Assembly: GCF_002775205.1 (NCBI RefSeq)
Contig: NC_036460.1
Location: 2,238,056 to 2,302,055 of the forward strand
From: Xiphophorus maculatus
Taxonomy: Eukaryota; Chordata; Actinopteri; Cyprinodontiformes; Poeciliidae
Length of the DNA: 64,000 bases
Direction: 5' to 3'
Under the pieces are notes generated by a model. It had not been told where the DNA came from and did no database searches. It saw nothing but the letters and a program-made list of their open reading frames with translations. Below, in pieces: positions 33,464-46,600 of the stretch. The position numbers and the translations under genes are program-made. How positions within the stretch are numbered: the stretch's first letter is position 1; each line of letters begins with the position of its first letter.

Positions 33464-33771
33464 CCAATCAGAGCCATCATTAATCAGCTAGCCAATCAGA
33501 GCCAGCATTAATCAGCTAGCCAATCGGAGCCAGCATTAATCAGCTAGCCAATCGGAGCCAGCATTAATCAGCTAGCCAATCGGAGCCAGCATTAATCAGC
33601 TAGCCAATCGGAGCCAGTATTAATCAGCTAGCCAATCAGAGCCAGTATTAATCAGCTAGCCAATCAGAGCCAGTATTAATCAGCTAGCCAATCAGAGCCA
33701 GTATTAATCAGCTAGCCAATCAGAGCCAGTATTAATCAGCTAGCCAATCAGAGCCAGTATTAATCAGCTAG
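33464..33771. repeat. 28-bp minisatellite, 11 units
   Basis: Eleven exact-length units of ccaatcagagccagtattaa + tcagctag. Variants are ordered along the array: unit 1 ends its variable part in catc, unit 2 has caga/gca, units 3-5 cgga/gca, unit 6 cgga/gta, units 7-11 caga/gta. It lies upstream of the known dcun1d5 exons. Confidence 0.95.
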
Positions 33772-34406
33772 CCGTGCTCTCAGGAAGTTTTGATTAATAA
33801 CTAGATTGTTTATTTTGAAGCAACATGCAATTGACTTTGAATGACTGTCAAATTTTTTCTTGACATTATTTGACATTAATTGATCATTTATAATTTAGAG
33901 AACTGACAGCCTTACTGTTAAATATTTTACTGATTTCAGGTTTTTCAGTCATCCTTTTGACTGAATAGCTGCTGCATTGGGCCTGCAAGTATTTTTGCAT
34001 GTTTTATGTCTAAATTAGGTGAATTTATTGCCAGATAATTTTTCCATTTCGCCAGATAACATAGTACCATTTACACCTAAAGCAAAAAATTGGCAGCCAT
34101 TCCAGGTGATCAGCAGAGATCGGCCTCATGGATGATCAGAAAACCTGATATGAGAATCCCTATTATTATTCAATATTACAAATACATTAAAAATGCAATT
34201 TTTTTTAAATAACACATTTTAATGTCTAATACGCAATAACATTGCTTTCCTTAAGTGAACGCTTTATTTTTGTGACAAAGGATGAATTTGCAGCTAAAAA
34301 GAAAAATACTTTAAACATCAACATGTGAAAAGCTTAATTTTACATCAATAGTGTAGGGCTAATCTGTTGATTATTGTTTTAATAAACTGATTAATAATTG
34401 AATAGG

Positions 34407-34409
<3 letters not shown>

Positions 34410-34470
<61 letters not shown>
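34410..34470. repeat. (TA)n microsatellite
   Basis: About 30 uninterrupted TA dinucleotides flanked by A-rich sequence; potential cruciform or replication slippage site. Confidence 0.95.
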
Positions 34471-34475
<5 letters not shown>

Positions 34476-37400
34476 TTTATTTAAAAAAAATTTTTACAGA
34501 ATTTTAACCAGGTATGCCGCTAGAGGAGTTCTGGGTAGAACATATTTACAATCACAATTCATTGCTTCAGCCCTAATTATTGGTATTTAATACCATAATT
34601 TTGCATATAATCTTAGATTTTTCTCTAATTAGTAACTCTACGCTTGCATAGCCTTTTTAAATGAATACTTTTGTACTCTTACTAACCTTTTACTCTTAAT
34701 TTCACGGACTCCTACTTTTTATTTTTGTGTAAAATATGTTGAAGTATCGCTACTCTTAATTGAGTATCATATTTAGGTACTCTGCTCACTTCTAATCATT
34801 ATTTCATTAGAAACAGCAGAAGCTTTATCGCTGTTCTGCTCATTAATGCCTCTAAGCTGCATTGAAGCAGGTTGATTCAGGTCGCATCACCATCTGTCAT
34901 CACAAATACAGTAACAGCGAACAAGAACTGCGTCACAAGCTGGATCCCCCCTCCAGAACCGTGTCCAGACTTGAAGCTGGTTCGGAAAAGATTTCACACA
35001 CGCCAACCGACAAAAACGAAATCATGTTACTCAAAGCAAAGCACGACAGATTAAAATCAAATCTGTGTCTGTGAAACAGTTTCAAACGTCAAAACAAATA
35101 CGTGTTTGTTAACGTTGAGCCGAAAACGTAACCTAAAACGATGCCTATGGCAAACCTGAATACTTCTACGTCACATAAACAGCCACTTTTGTTAATAGTT
35201 TTCTTAATTTGAATTGTTTGAACGTTAAGGTTTCAACGTTTAATCAAATACGACAGTTAATGCTAACGTTAGCAGCAGCAAATTAGCCAGTCACGGCGGC
35301 TAATACCCAGAATTTCACACCAAATGCTGTCTGAAAATAGTCAGTCAAAGTCTTTTAAAGTTAAATAATATCACACATAAAAAGGCATGCTAAAACCTAA
35401 CAATGTAATGAATATTTTTGACGGTAAGCGCTTCTCTTTTGTTAGCAAGCTAACGCTAACAGCACACAGCGGGTTGCAGAGCTGCTTTAGTGACGTTGGT
35501 TATTAACAGACACTTCATAAAGTATAATATTTTAGACTTTAACGATGTTGAAGAATTACTCATAAATAGTTATTCAAGTTTATAATTCGTGTTGAAACAC
35601 TCACTGTGTCCAGCTTCACACTGCCTGACTAATTAATTCCACCTGCTTGCCACACTGTGCTGAGGCTTCAGCTGTACCGGCGTTTCTTGGGAGAGGGCGA
35701 TACCATCACTGAGCGGGGGAGACAGACAAAAACCTTCTGATCACCGGATTAAACCACCAGGAAGTAGCTGATTTTATTGGTTGTGTTTGGAGATATAACC
35801 TCTAGTAGATAATAAATACTAAAAACATAAAATAATATAGCAGCAAATAATGTGGAAAAAAACACATGTACCCTACGTAGCAGAAGAAGTGGAATCTTCC
35901 ATTAGTTTCTTAAAGGGGCCGTCCTCATTTTTGGCACAAGTGTTAGGAAAACCTTCACACGTTCATTAATGGAACCAAAATACCAGTTCTTAATCATTAT
36001 CGATTCTTTGCATGGTAAATACGAACGATTACTGTGATATCCAGCTACAAAAGTAGCCAACTGACTAAAGTTACAGCTTTACCTGATAACAATTTAATTT
36101 TTCTGCATAGCATAAATTACATAAAAAGAGTAACCCATCAAGTAGAGGTTGTAAAGCACAATTATGCAACTAATTTACTGAGATTCAAGTCTAATTATGA
36201 GAATAAAAGTAATCAATTACACTTTAAACCAATTTTGAGGTTTGAAGTAATAATTGAAAGAATAAAGGTAATAAATTTCAAGATTTAAAGTCATAATTAC
36301 AGAAATAAAAGTCAGAATTTCAAGTGAATTTTTTGAGTTTTAGTCATAATTAGAAAAATAAAAGTTGCAATTTTAATCAATTTAAAATTAAAGTATTAAA
36401 ATAGTTGTAATTTAAGTCTGAGCAGGAATTACATATAAAACTTAGAATTGAAACTTTTATTTTCACAATTAAGACTTCCTGTTGCAACTTTTATTTATTT
36501 TTTATTTCACAGCAGAAATTGTCTTCTATAAGTTGCTGACAGTTATTTAATGGTCATATATATTTTTAAAATGTTGCAACATTTTTACCCCTACTTATTA
36601 AATATTTGTAACATCTTCTGCTAGAATGTAAAAAATTACACATTTAATCGTTTAAATCTCCAGAAAGATGTTTTTTTCTTGAACTGAGTAATCTACTATA
36701 CTTCTCCCCCAGGAAAACACAAAATCTACAATTACTAAAGTTTTTTCAGAATTAAAGCACACTTGACTATTTGAAGTAACTTTTAGAAACTTCAGCAGTT
36801 TTAGTTAAACATAGTACCAATTTTTTAACTTATGAGGATTATTACCCATGCAGAATGACATTTTCTCTCATCTTTCCCATTTTGAGGAGTGCCTACAAGA
36901 AATAGCCCTCTGTTATATCATGCTTAAGGTCAAAAACGTTTTTATTTTTTTTTACTGTGACAGAAAAGGTCCCATTGTAAAAAGTAGATTTAATCAAATT
37001 AAATACCAAAATAAAACCCATTTTTGAAAAACCTAGTTTGTAAGGAAAGCGCTTTAAAAATAAAAACTACATTTTAAAGTTTAGTTTCGGTATGAGATAT
37101 CTAGTTGCAGTGAGATATTCAATCAGCAGGTCATTTAATCTCCACAAAGAATGAAATTATTGTCTTTAATATCAATCTTGGTCATGCACTTTATTTCCTG
37201 CACTGATGTTAATAACTCGAATGAAGAAAACAATTAAAATTGTTATTGTTTCTATGAGTTTATAGCTGAATGTATAAATTAACTCGACTCACATCACAAA
37301 GAAAGGGAAAAGACATCAACACAGATGTTTTAGAAGGACTTTATATGAAAGCAATATGAGCACAGAATAGATCCATGTAAGGAAACGAAGAGCCCTCCTG

Positions 37401-37954
37401 ATTTTTATCACATTAAACCTCAATAAAAAGCATTTCTATGAACAGGTGGGAGTCCAGGTCTAACAGGATGTCTCTCAGAGCTTCATGGTTTAATGAAGTA
37501 AGGATTAACTTCTACACTTGCATGTTGATTCATTTTAATGTTGTTGAAAGGTGGATTTATTTCAGTAATTCAAATTGAAGAAATAAAACTTGTATATTGT
37601 AAAGATTTGTTGCACACAGTGATATATTTCAAGTTATTTCTGATGATTATGGGTTGTAGCTGAAAAAACGTCCCGGAAAATAAAAATATTGAATAAGATC
37701 AATAAAAACAGATTTGATACGGAAATGTTTTTGTCTGTACAGATGTAACAGTTGATCTGCAGACATTGATACTTTCCACAAGCAGAGCCAAAAAGGGTCG
37801 GCTGCTAAGAGTGCAATGGAAAGTTGAGTGGAAGGTAAAAAAAAAAAGGTGCAAAACCAAAAAGTATGAGCATAACAGTTGGATTCCTTGTATCAAACAA
37901 TTCTCAACCACAAACATCAGATATTCTTACTAGAGCAGAGGGAAAAGATGCTAT

Positions 37955-38345
37955 ACTAGCTGCGTTTCCACTGGCCATAAAATTGGGTAAATTGGAACTA
38001 CAAAATTAAATTTGCTTAAAGGAAACAAGGCAATTTTGAAAAAATGTGTTTTTGACAAACACTTCCTGCGCTACAATGAAATGGCTGTTTAGGTTGTATC
38101 AAAATTAGTGTATTTTGCAAAACTGCAATGGAAACGCCTTTTCTGTGTCACATGACCAACAACCATGTTACTACTGGCGGAAATGACGAAGAAGACAAAT
38201 AGGAAGTGGTTGGAGGATGATGGCGCAGGGTCATTTTTAATGATTTATCGCATTACGTAACATATTCGAATGTGATTTTAATTGCATTTCTTATTTAATG
38301 GAAACATCAAAATTGAAAACTTGTGTTTTTTCCCCGCAACATTAG
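37955..38345 (+). repeat. Dispersed repeat 'gcgtttccactggcc', copy 1
   Basis: Starts agctgcgtttccactggcca and includes gcaatggaaacgcctttt, 'ttactactggcggaaatgac', 'gaagaagac', 'gatgatggcgc' and ends near 'aatggaaacatcaaaattg'. A second copy with the same order of blocks is at 40953-41342. This looks like an old non-autonomous element. Confidence 0.65.
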
Positions 38346-38379
38346 CAGGATATCTATAAAGCTTTGCAACCATTTGTAA

Positions 38380-38720
38380 TGGAAAAGCAGCTGGTGAGGA
38401 TTTGGGTCAGCATGTCATCTGCTGGTTCTGGTCCACTGAGTTTTCTGAAGTCCACAGTTAACCAGGAAACTCTAGAGGTCTTCATGCTTCCCTGACCTTT
38501 AACACCATAGAAAATCTGTAGGGCGAGGAAGATGAGAGACTCCAGACCCAAGAAGGCCGATGGTCGGCAGGGAGCTATAAAAGAAATCTGGGTTTCCATT
38601 ACACCTCAACAGAACCACAAGCTGATCTCCTCCATGCCACGCCGCATTGATGCACTAATTTGTGCAAAAACCATCCCGACAATCACTGAGTGTAAAGATG
38701 TGAATACTGACATATATGTT
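38380..38720 (+). mobile_element. Tc1/mariner transposase C-terminal fragment
   Basis: In the plus frame at 38532-38723 the peptide IWVSITPQQNHKLISSMPRR + IDALICAK matches the end of Tc1-like transposases (W..I.....LI.SMPRR..A.I.AKG). The catalytic part is missing or shifted out of frame upstream (38380-38530). It is a dead fragment. Confidence 0.65.
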
Positions 38721-39229
38721 TAAAACTTGTGAAAAAAGTCTCAGACACTGAATTTAGCGTTTTCTTTACCTGTAAGTCATAATCATTAAGAATGGAAAGA
38801 AACAAAGCAGAAATATTTTACTCTTCTGAGATATCTGACAAGAAATACTGCACTTTTATAAAATATTCTAATTTTTTCAGATGTATTAGTTTTAATGTTG
38901 TTGGCATGTTATCAGTTGTGAACAATAAACATCAACAGAAACACTTGAAATAAATAAATAACTGTGTGATGAATCTTTATTGTACACAAGTTTAACTTTT
39001 TCAACTGAATAAATGAAATAAATCATTTGAGGATGATGCATTTGTACAGAAGTGGTCACATTAATGTATGAATCTACTGCTTCATGTGGAAGTGGTAGTT
39101 GCTAATTTTTAAAAAAATATTTCGTCTGTTTTTGCAAACTTAATATCAGCTTCAAGTGACTTTAGATAAGACAGAATATGCCCCAATATGTGAAACTCTA
39201 GAGCTGAGAGAGGGTGTACTTTCTTTTCC

Positions 39230-39611
39230 CACTTGCAAAAACACAAAATCTTTGAGTAATTTTGTTAAAAACTTGAAATAAGACAAAACTAACTTACAAG
39301 TAACTTTTCAATTAGATGTAGGAGCTTGTTTTAGCTCTGTAGATCTTGAATATTGATTTTAAAAACTACTGGTTAGTTCCACATGGAATATTTTTTTACT
39401 TATAACATGGAAAAATGTAATAAGTATAAAAATCTGCCAGTTGAATTAGAACTTTTTCATCAGCATTGAGGAATTATTAAAAACAAGCTCATATATATTG
39501 CTGAAAAGTTGCTTGTACATTAGTTTTGTCCTATTTTAAGTATAATAAGATGTATGCACTAGAAACTAGACATAAAAAATACTTGGTAATATTTAGTGTT
39601 TTTGCAGTGTG
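39230..39611. mobile_element. Palindromic MITE copy downstream of cul5
   Basis: Well-preserved copy of the family at 5535-5863, with start 'cttgcaaaaacacaaaatct', centre 'ttataacatggaaaaatg' flanked by mirror 'atctgccag' blocks and end gtgtttttgcagtg. It lies 1.0 kb past the cul5 stop, possibly inside the 3' UTR. Confidence 0.6.
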
Positions 39612-40210
39612 TATACAAACACCATCAGGCTTACTTATTAACCAGAAATGATAGAAATTATCTTTTTTCCCCTGTTGATCTGATTATTTTGACGCAAAAC
39701 AGTAACCTGGTCATTAATTTCACTTTGTCCGGCTTGGAATTTAATTTCATAATGTCGAGATCATTGGTTCATACACACCAAATAAATAGTTTGCAGTGTG
39801 ATAACGGTTCAGCAATGGACTAAAAATATGAACTGTTTAACTGCAATCACATGGCAGAGTCAGATAATCAAAAATCGACTTTGTAACGGCGGCAGATCCT
39901 CGGTTCGCAATCACCTCCATCACAAAGTGTGATCGTTTTTCCGTTGATGGAAAAAACAAAATAATAACAATAATCATAGAGCAGCATGCTGTTGAAAGTG
40001 CACATAGAGATACACACACATAAAAGAACACGTACACGTCATGCACCCAAACACACGCAACACCCACGCGACACAAACACACACAATTTGGCAAAAAATA
40101 CTCCTCGGTTCTCTGAACTAGTCCTTTCGCAGTCTCCGCTCCTCCCAGTCGGCAACTTTCACTCGCAATTCTTCTGAGTTTCAACAAGAGCGATAGCGAA
40201 TAGGAGGGAT

Positions 40211-40341
40211 GCAAGATGGCCGCCGCAAAGACGGCAGCCGAGGCCTCAAGAGAAAGCGAAAGACTGTCCTCCCTTCGCTGCACACGTCACCCTTCTCTTC
40301 TGCAGCTCTCTGCTGAGGAAAGTAAGGCAGGAAGTATTTAA
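40211..40341 (+). promoter_or_regulatory. Promoter-like YY1 site with short plus-strand ORF
   Basis: gcaagatggccgccgc at 40211-40226 is a strong YY1-type initiator of the kind that overlaps start codons of housekeeping genes. The ATG inside it opens a 41-codon frame (MAAAKTAAEASRESERL...) ending taa at 40339-40341; a possible donor gtaagg lies at 40320. The region 40040-40300 has more CpG than its surroundings. No downstream plus-strand exon was found, and cul5 3' sequence overlaps on the other strand. It may be an antisense or bidirectional start, or an unrecognised first exon. Confidence 0.35.
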
Positions 40342-40655
40342 TTTTTAGTGTGTAACTGTTTTTGTTTTTCTTCTGAGCTGAGCTGCTGGCAAAAAGGCCC
40401 GCCGTGCCGTGCGTTTCCCCCCGTTGGACACTAGAGGGCAGCGAAGACAAACAACGACTCAACGCTACATCTTTAAATGACACACCGGCGTCACACAAAC
40501 AGAAAAAACGTCCACACTTTTGTTGAAAAGGCTCAACCTCGTCCCTCCGTCGACCTTCGTCAGGCCTCTCCCTCCGTTCGGCTCCTCTTCGGGATCACAA
40601 AGCGCCGGTAGCGGCCCCAGCGGTAAAAGAAAAACAGCGGAAATGCACTCGTTGC

Positions 40656-43600
40656 CTAGGCCATGTAGATGAAGGTGTTGATGTCCGATTCGTCCCTCTT
40701 TATATATTTGTGTTCGATGAGCCACTCGATCTGCTCCTTTATCATCTTCTTCTGAGGCAGAAACATATTTTTCAGGATTTCCACCAGCTCCGTTTGCAGC
40801 TGAGCGTTGCTGATGCGCTTCCTCATCTTCATGATTTGGATGATAGCCTCCTGAACACAAAATGCGGATTTTTAATTAAAACTACTTATTTTTTTCCTCA
40901 TTTTATCCACTTAATAACAACAAATTGAAATTTATTTTAACCAGACATACAATAGCCGCGTTTTCATTCACCATATAGCAGCGCAAACTGGAATTACGAA
41001 AATAAATTTGCTTACTGGAAACATATCAATTTTGAAAAAACTCGAGTTTTTCAATAAAAATGTTTTGGCGCTAGTTTGAGGTGGTTTTTCGGCCAAATCG
41101 AAATTAGTATATTCTGCAAAGGTGCAATGGAAACACCTTTCTCACATCACACTAGTCACATGATCAACAGCTGGATGTTAGTACTGGCGGGAAAAACGAA
41201 GAAGACGACAGTAGTAGCTGGGGATGATGGCGCTGCATGTTTTTAATGACCTACTGCGTGAACACGTGAGATTTTTAATTGCGTTTTTTACTGAGTGGAA
41301 ACACCGCAATTGCAAATTTGTGTTGTTTTTTTTACATTAGTGAAATATTGACAAAGTATTGAGCACATTTATAATGTAAAAACAGCCAGAGAAACCCTTA
41401 AAGAAAATGTAATGCAATAAATGTCCTTTGTAAGTCAAATATAATTAGGAAACCAAGCGAAAGCAAAGCTGCTAGAGGCAAACATGAGGGCTTGGCACAG
41501 AAACTTAAACTGATTCTACTGTTCTAGAAACGAGACTAAAATACTTGGTTTTTCTAGAGTATAATGTGTTTCACACTGCAAAAACACAAAATCTCACCAA
41601 GTATTTTTGTCTAGTTACTAGTGTAAATATCTTATTACACTTAAAATAAGACAAAACTAACTCATAAGTAACATGTCGGAAAGATATATAGGAGCTTGTT
41701 ATAAGTCAATAATTCCTTAATATTGATTACAAAATGTAGTGCAGATTATTTAATTTATGGCATTTTTACAATTTTATAAGTGAAATAATCTGCCAGTGGA
41801 ATAAGTGCTTTTTCATCAATATTGGAGGATGGACTAAATACAAGCTGCTACATCTTGCCAAAACGTTACTTTGTCTTATTTCAAGTGTAATAAGATATTA
41901 ACACTAGAAACTAGACTAACATACTTGGTGAAACTGTGATTTTACAGTGCAGTTTCTCCAGTTGCTGTGTGTTTTCATTAGGGTCTTTGAAGTGTAAACA
42001 TTCTCATGTAAATTTGATCTGATGCCACCAACATCCTGGAACTATCAACCATAAAATGAAAGGACTTGTTGACCCGACTCGTTGCCGTCGAGAAAGCAGC
42101 AGCGCAACCCGGCAACATACCTGAGTTCTGAGTATTCTGAGCTGAACGATTCCTTCATTCTCTTCCTCTCTCATTCTCTCCGTTGTGAGCTGCAGCCGAC
42201 CAATCAAATTGATCTTCCCTCTCTTCTGAACTTTGGAGTTTTTGCTGAGAAAAGACACAGAATCCCAAAATATTCAAATGTAATGTGTAAAAAATTGGAC
42301 CGTCGAGTTTTCCTCTCCGAGTCTTCAGCATTTATACCAAGATAAAGGAAATAATTTATTTTCTGTTGCAGTGACCTACATGAGCGAGAACTCCTGGTTA
42401 ACGTAGAAGAGCGTGGCATCTGTAAAGTCTTTGGGTGAGCTAACGGACGGGTCATACGACAGGACTTGCTTCTTCAGTTTAGGAAACGCAACCAGAGACT
42501 GTAAAGACAGAAAACAACAATTCATGTGGTAAAATACCAAGTATATCTGGTGTAGTTTCTGTTGTAAATATCTTATTACACTTGAAATAAGACAAAAGTA
42601 ACTTACAAGCAACTTTTCAGCAGGAAATAGCAGCTTATTTTAATTCCTTAATATATTGAGGAAAAATTCTAGTTCAACTGGCAGAGTATTACATTTCTAA
42701 CAAGACATTTCCCCTTGTTCTTAGTGAAATAATCTGCCAGCGGAACTTGATCTGGGTTGCTAGGTTACGCGCTGAGCTTGGCTGGGGTTGCTAGGTAACG
42801 GTGTAGTGGTACATTCTACTTTATAGTGAGAAAAAATTTCTTCTCCACTGGCAGATTATTTCACTTATAACATAGAAAAAATTGTCTTGCAATAAATTTA
42901 ATAATCTGCCAGTGGAACTAGCAGATTATCTACTTTTTATCAATATTAAGTTGATTATAAGCAGAGGGTAAGAGTACTCAAAAATTGTACTCCAGTAAAA
43001 GTATCAATACTTCAACATATTTTTTACTCAAGTAAAAATGAAAAAAATATTTGGTAAAAAAGTCTACTCAAGTACTGAGAAGTTGATCAAATGATCAATC
43101 ATTTAAAAATGATTGATAATCATCAGATACACCAAATTATAAAATTAAGTGGAAATATTGGTATTTTAAAGACAAAAATGCCAATAATTCATGTAAGTAA
43201 CAAAAAATAACAAAATTGGGCAAAAAAAAGTTTCCAAATCAGTTCCTTTCAATAAAAAACTTATGAAACTTTAACAATAACTGCAGGCGTGTGTCTGTGT
43301 CTGATGAATGTTTGGTTAAAACATGTTTGTTTTTCATTCAGTGGGTACAAAATCCAGACATTTTACTCAAGCAAGAGTAGAAATACTTCACAGTAAAATT
43401 AAAATTAACTAAAAGTAAAAGGTAGTGTAGCAAAAATACTCCTAAAAGTTATTTTTTTCAAAATGTTACTCATGTAAATGTAATTGAGTAAATGTAACTA
43501 GTTACTACCCAACTCTGATTAGAAGGTAACTTTGTTTTATTTCAAGTGTGCTAAGATATTTGCACAAGAAACTAGACCAAAAATACATGGTAAGATTTAG

Positions 43601-46600
43601 TGTTTTTGAAGTGACAGAAATCTCCACAGGTCAGTTATGAGTCTTATTGAAACAAACTTCATGCAGCTGAAAAGAAAAACAGATGTTTTGGTTTTTTTTG
43701 TTTTGTTCTGACCCAAAGCGTTCGGCGCAGCTCGGCGTCAGGAAGCTCCGTGGCCAGTTTGAGGTTCTCAAAGCTGATTTTCTCTCTCGGCCTCTGATTC
43801 CAGGCAAACAGCACGGCGAGCTGGAAGGTCGTGACCTCAAGGTCGTACTGGCCCACCTCGTTCTTAAAGGTGATCTGAACAAACAACAAAAAGATCTGAA
43901 AAAGGTTGAAATGTGGGGGATTAAACTCAGACACATCAGGAGTCTGTTGCACTCACGATGCCGTTGGACATGAGGTGATGCCAGTGGAGTTTCCGACCGC
44001 TGTGGTTCCTCTTGTAGAAGTCCTCAACCTCGGGGATCAGGTCCTCCAGCTCCGTCGGCAGCGAGACGAAAACCTTCTCGCTGCTCCGTGACCACGCCCC
44101 GGCGTTCAGGATTTTAATGTTCACGCTGTCCGCTGCAGAAACACGAACCCATTTGGGTTTTTCATTATGGTTCAGCTTTGTTTCGTTCTGACTTTGTCCA
44201 GTTCAGTTAGTTTAATTAGGTGGCAGTATTTCTCTCTTCTTCTACACTGCTGCCTCAACTTTACTTCATATCAAGTTCTGGAAACGATATGACAACTAAC
44301 AAGTCACATTTATCCTCATACATTGGAGCAAATAATACAAAATTTCTTTCAAATATTTCTAAATTAGCACCACGAAATCAGCGATTTTGACTGGAGGAAA
44401 AAAATCACAAAAACAATCACAACAGTTGAACTGTGTTCATTAGTATTTATCGAATGCAGAGAAAAGCTATTTAACATGGAGGAGCTTCACGGTGTGAAAC
44501 CTATTGACTCACAATTAATACTGAACCTGATTTGTAAGGATGTACAAACTCTGTGTGAACAACAAGGTTCTGCTGGCAGAGTAAGTAACACGTAGGCTAC
44601 ATGTCCGTCTTAGCTAGCAGATAAAAGCTACATTAGCTTAGCTAATTTTGCCAGTTTGGCAGTAACTATTCCAGAAAATATCACTGATATTTATCTTAGT
44701 ATCACACAGGTGGGTAGATTATTCACAAACTGTGACCAAGTAATAGCTGTAATGTACTTATATTGTTTATAGGTTATATAGGAACGTGGCTTGTTTATTG
44801 TTGTCATAGCAACTGCCCGCCAAGGTGGCTCTCAGTTACAAAGTTCACAGAAGTGAAATGTCACCTGAGAACTACGTATGTATTAGGCTTTAACAGAAAT
44901 GTCAAAGTCAGCGTTTAACAACTTTTAAACTACAACACAAAAAAACTAATTTCAGTTTTATTATCATTTCAAACAGAAGTGGCAGCAGAAACTCAGAAAA
45001 CAGCCACTGGATTTGGGTTTATCGACCTGTTTTGTGTTTTTAGTTCAGTTTGCAGTCGTACCTGGTAGAGCCAGCTTGTTGTGTTTGTGCATTTCCTTGA
45101 AGACCTGATTGAGATCCTCTGAAACCTTGATGTCCTGAAACATCCTGGCCAGCTTGTTCACATAGTCAGCAGGCATTCCTACTTCCTACAGAGACATAAT
45201 CATAAGCTCTTTCCAAACACAGAATTGGTTTGGAATTAAAATTCAAGGATTTCCAGCACCTGCACCAGGACCCTGTAATGATGATTATTTCTGTATTCGT
45301 CTGTGAGTGAGACTCACCCTCAGCCACTCCACCATGTTCTCCTCAATCTCGCTGTCGGCTGAAATGTCCAGAATAAGGCGCCTCGTCAGGTGAGCTTTGT
45401 GGTACCGCATGAAGACGTCTTTGTTCTGGACGTACTTCAACACCAAGAGCTGCAGGGACGGAGGAGAAATCACGAAACCGGCGGCAGGAAGGAAACAGGC
45501 GAACGGGTCAGGAAATCCACTCACCACTTCTTTGAGCTTCAGCTCAATTTCTTCAGAGGTAAGTTTCTTGCTGAGGGGCGTTTTCCTCAGCAACATGTCA
45601 CAGTAGTTCGCCAGCAGCTCGGGACATTTGGACTCGGGCTGAGTTTTCATTCCCACCCTGATTAAAAACAAACAGTCGAACGTTGACACTAACGTTACGA
45701 CACAGCGACGGGTTTTAACGGGTTGTTCCAGACTCACCCCTTCTGCTTCAGAGGCAGCTCCAGCTTGAAGATTGTTGCATCGTTGACGACGGCTTTGTAA
45801 GCCTTGGAATGAAAACAACAAAAGGAATTAAAAAATGTAAAGCGAATGTGTAAAAAAAAAAAAAAGAAAAGCAAAGTTGTTGGGTTTTGTCATTATTACT
45901 TTGACTATTTATTTAGGACAGAAACACTATTTCATTTTTTATTTTAGGTTATTTTTTCCATTTTATTTCTTTACTTATTAAATATTTGTTTTAATTTTTG
46001 TTTTTGAAATATTTTATTCATTATCTTATTTATATTAGTTTTTTAATTTTATTTATTAAATATTATCCTGTCATAAACTTTTAATTTATTAATATTTACT
46101 TAAGATTTTATGTTTTATTTTATTTTTTTATTTATTTAGTTTTTGTTTTAAATTTCATTCTTTTTTAAATTTATTTATTTGTTAAATATCTAATTATCCT
46201 GTCATGAATTCAAATATTTTAAATACTGACAGACATTTTTTCAGGTGAAGATGGAAGTCTGTTTTTCAGGTGAATTTTCTGGAATGTTTCCTGGAATAGT
46301 GGCAGCTGTCATAAATATTCATAACTGGATAACAACAGAAATCAAATAGTTTGTAAAAAGGATCTTATGAAGTTTTCCATGCTGATGTGGAGCAACAGTT
46401 GATTTTTTAAAGGCTATCAGTACTAATACATGTCTTCATTGGCACGCCAAAACTACAACTATTATCTATTAAGAGAGCTTTAATTGGAAGCACCTGGCTG
46501 CTACTTTCCATCTTAAATCCTACAAAAAACAAGAGTGTTCTTTATTTTTCCCCACATACAAAGTCTCTCCCTTTGTGCACTTGAGGTTAGATTAAAACAG

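Larger units (their letters stand above)
35700..38970. other. Intergenic spacer dcun1d5 to cul5
   Basis: No host gene recognised. It holds an AT-rich reiterated 'agaataaaagt' array at about 36170-36480, a dispersed repeat at 37955-38345 and a Tc1/mariner-like fragment at 38380-38720. aataaa on the minus strand at 38981-38976 is a candidate distal poly(A) signal for cul5. Confidence 0.5.

Noticed and set aside
39837-40283. 148-codon minus ORF downstream of cul5
   Set aside because: Covers a CA-rich tract and repeat-like sequence, no recognisable domain, and lies in cul5 3' flanking DNA. Kept only as part of the promoter-like finding.
45285-45821. One 178-codon minus ORF read as a single exon
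   Set aside because: It merges three cul5 exons and two short introns that happen to lack stops. The introns have gtgagt donors and removing them restores the cullin sequence.
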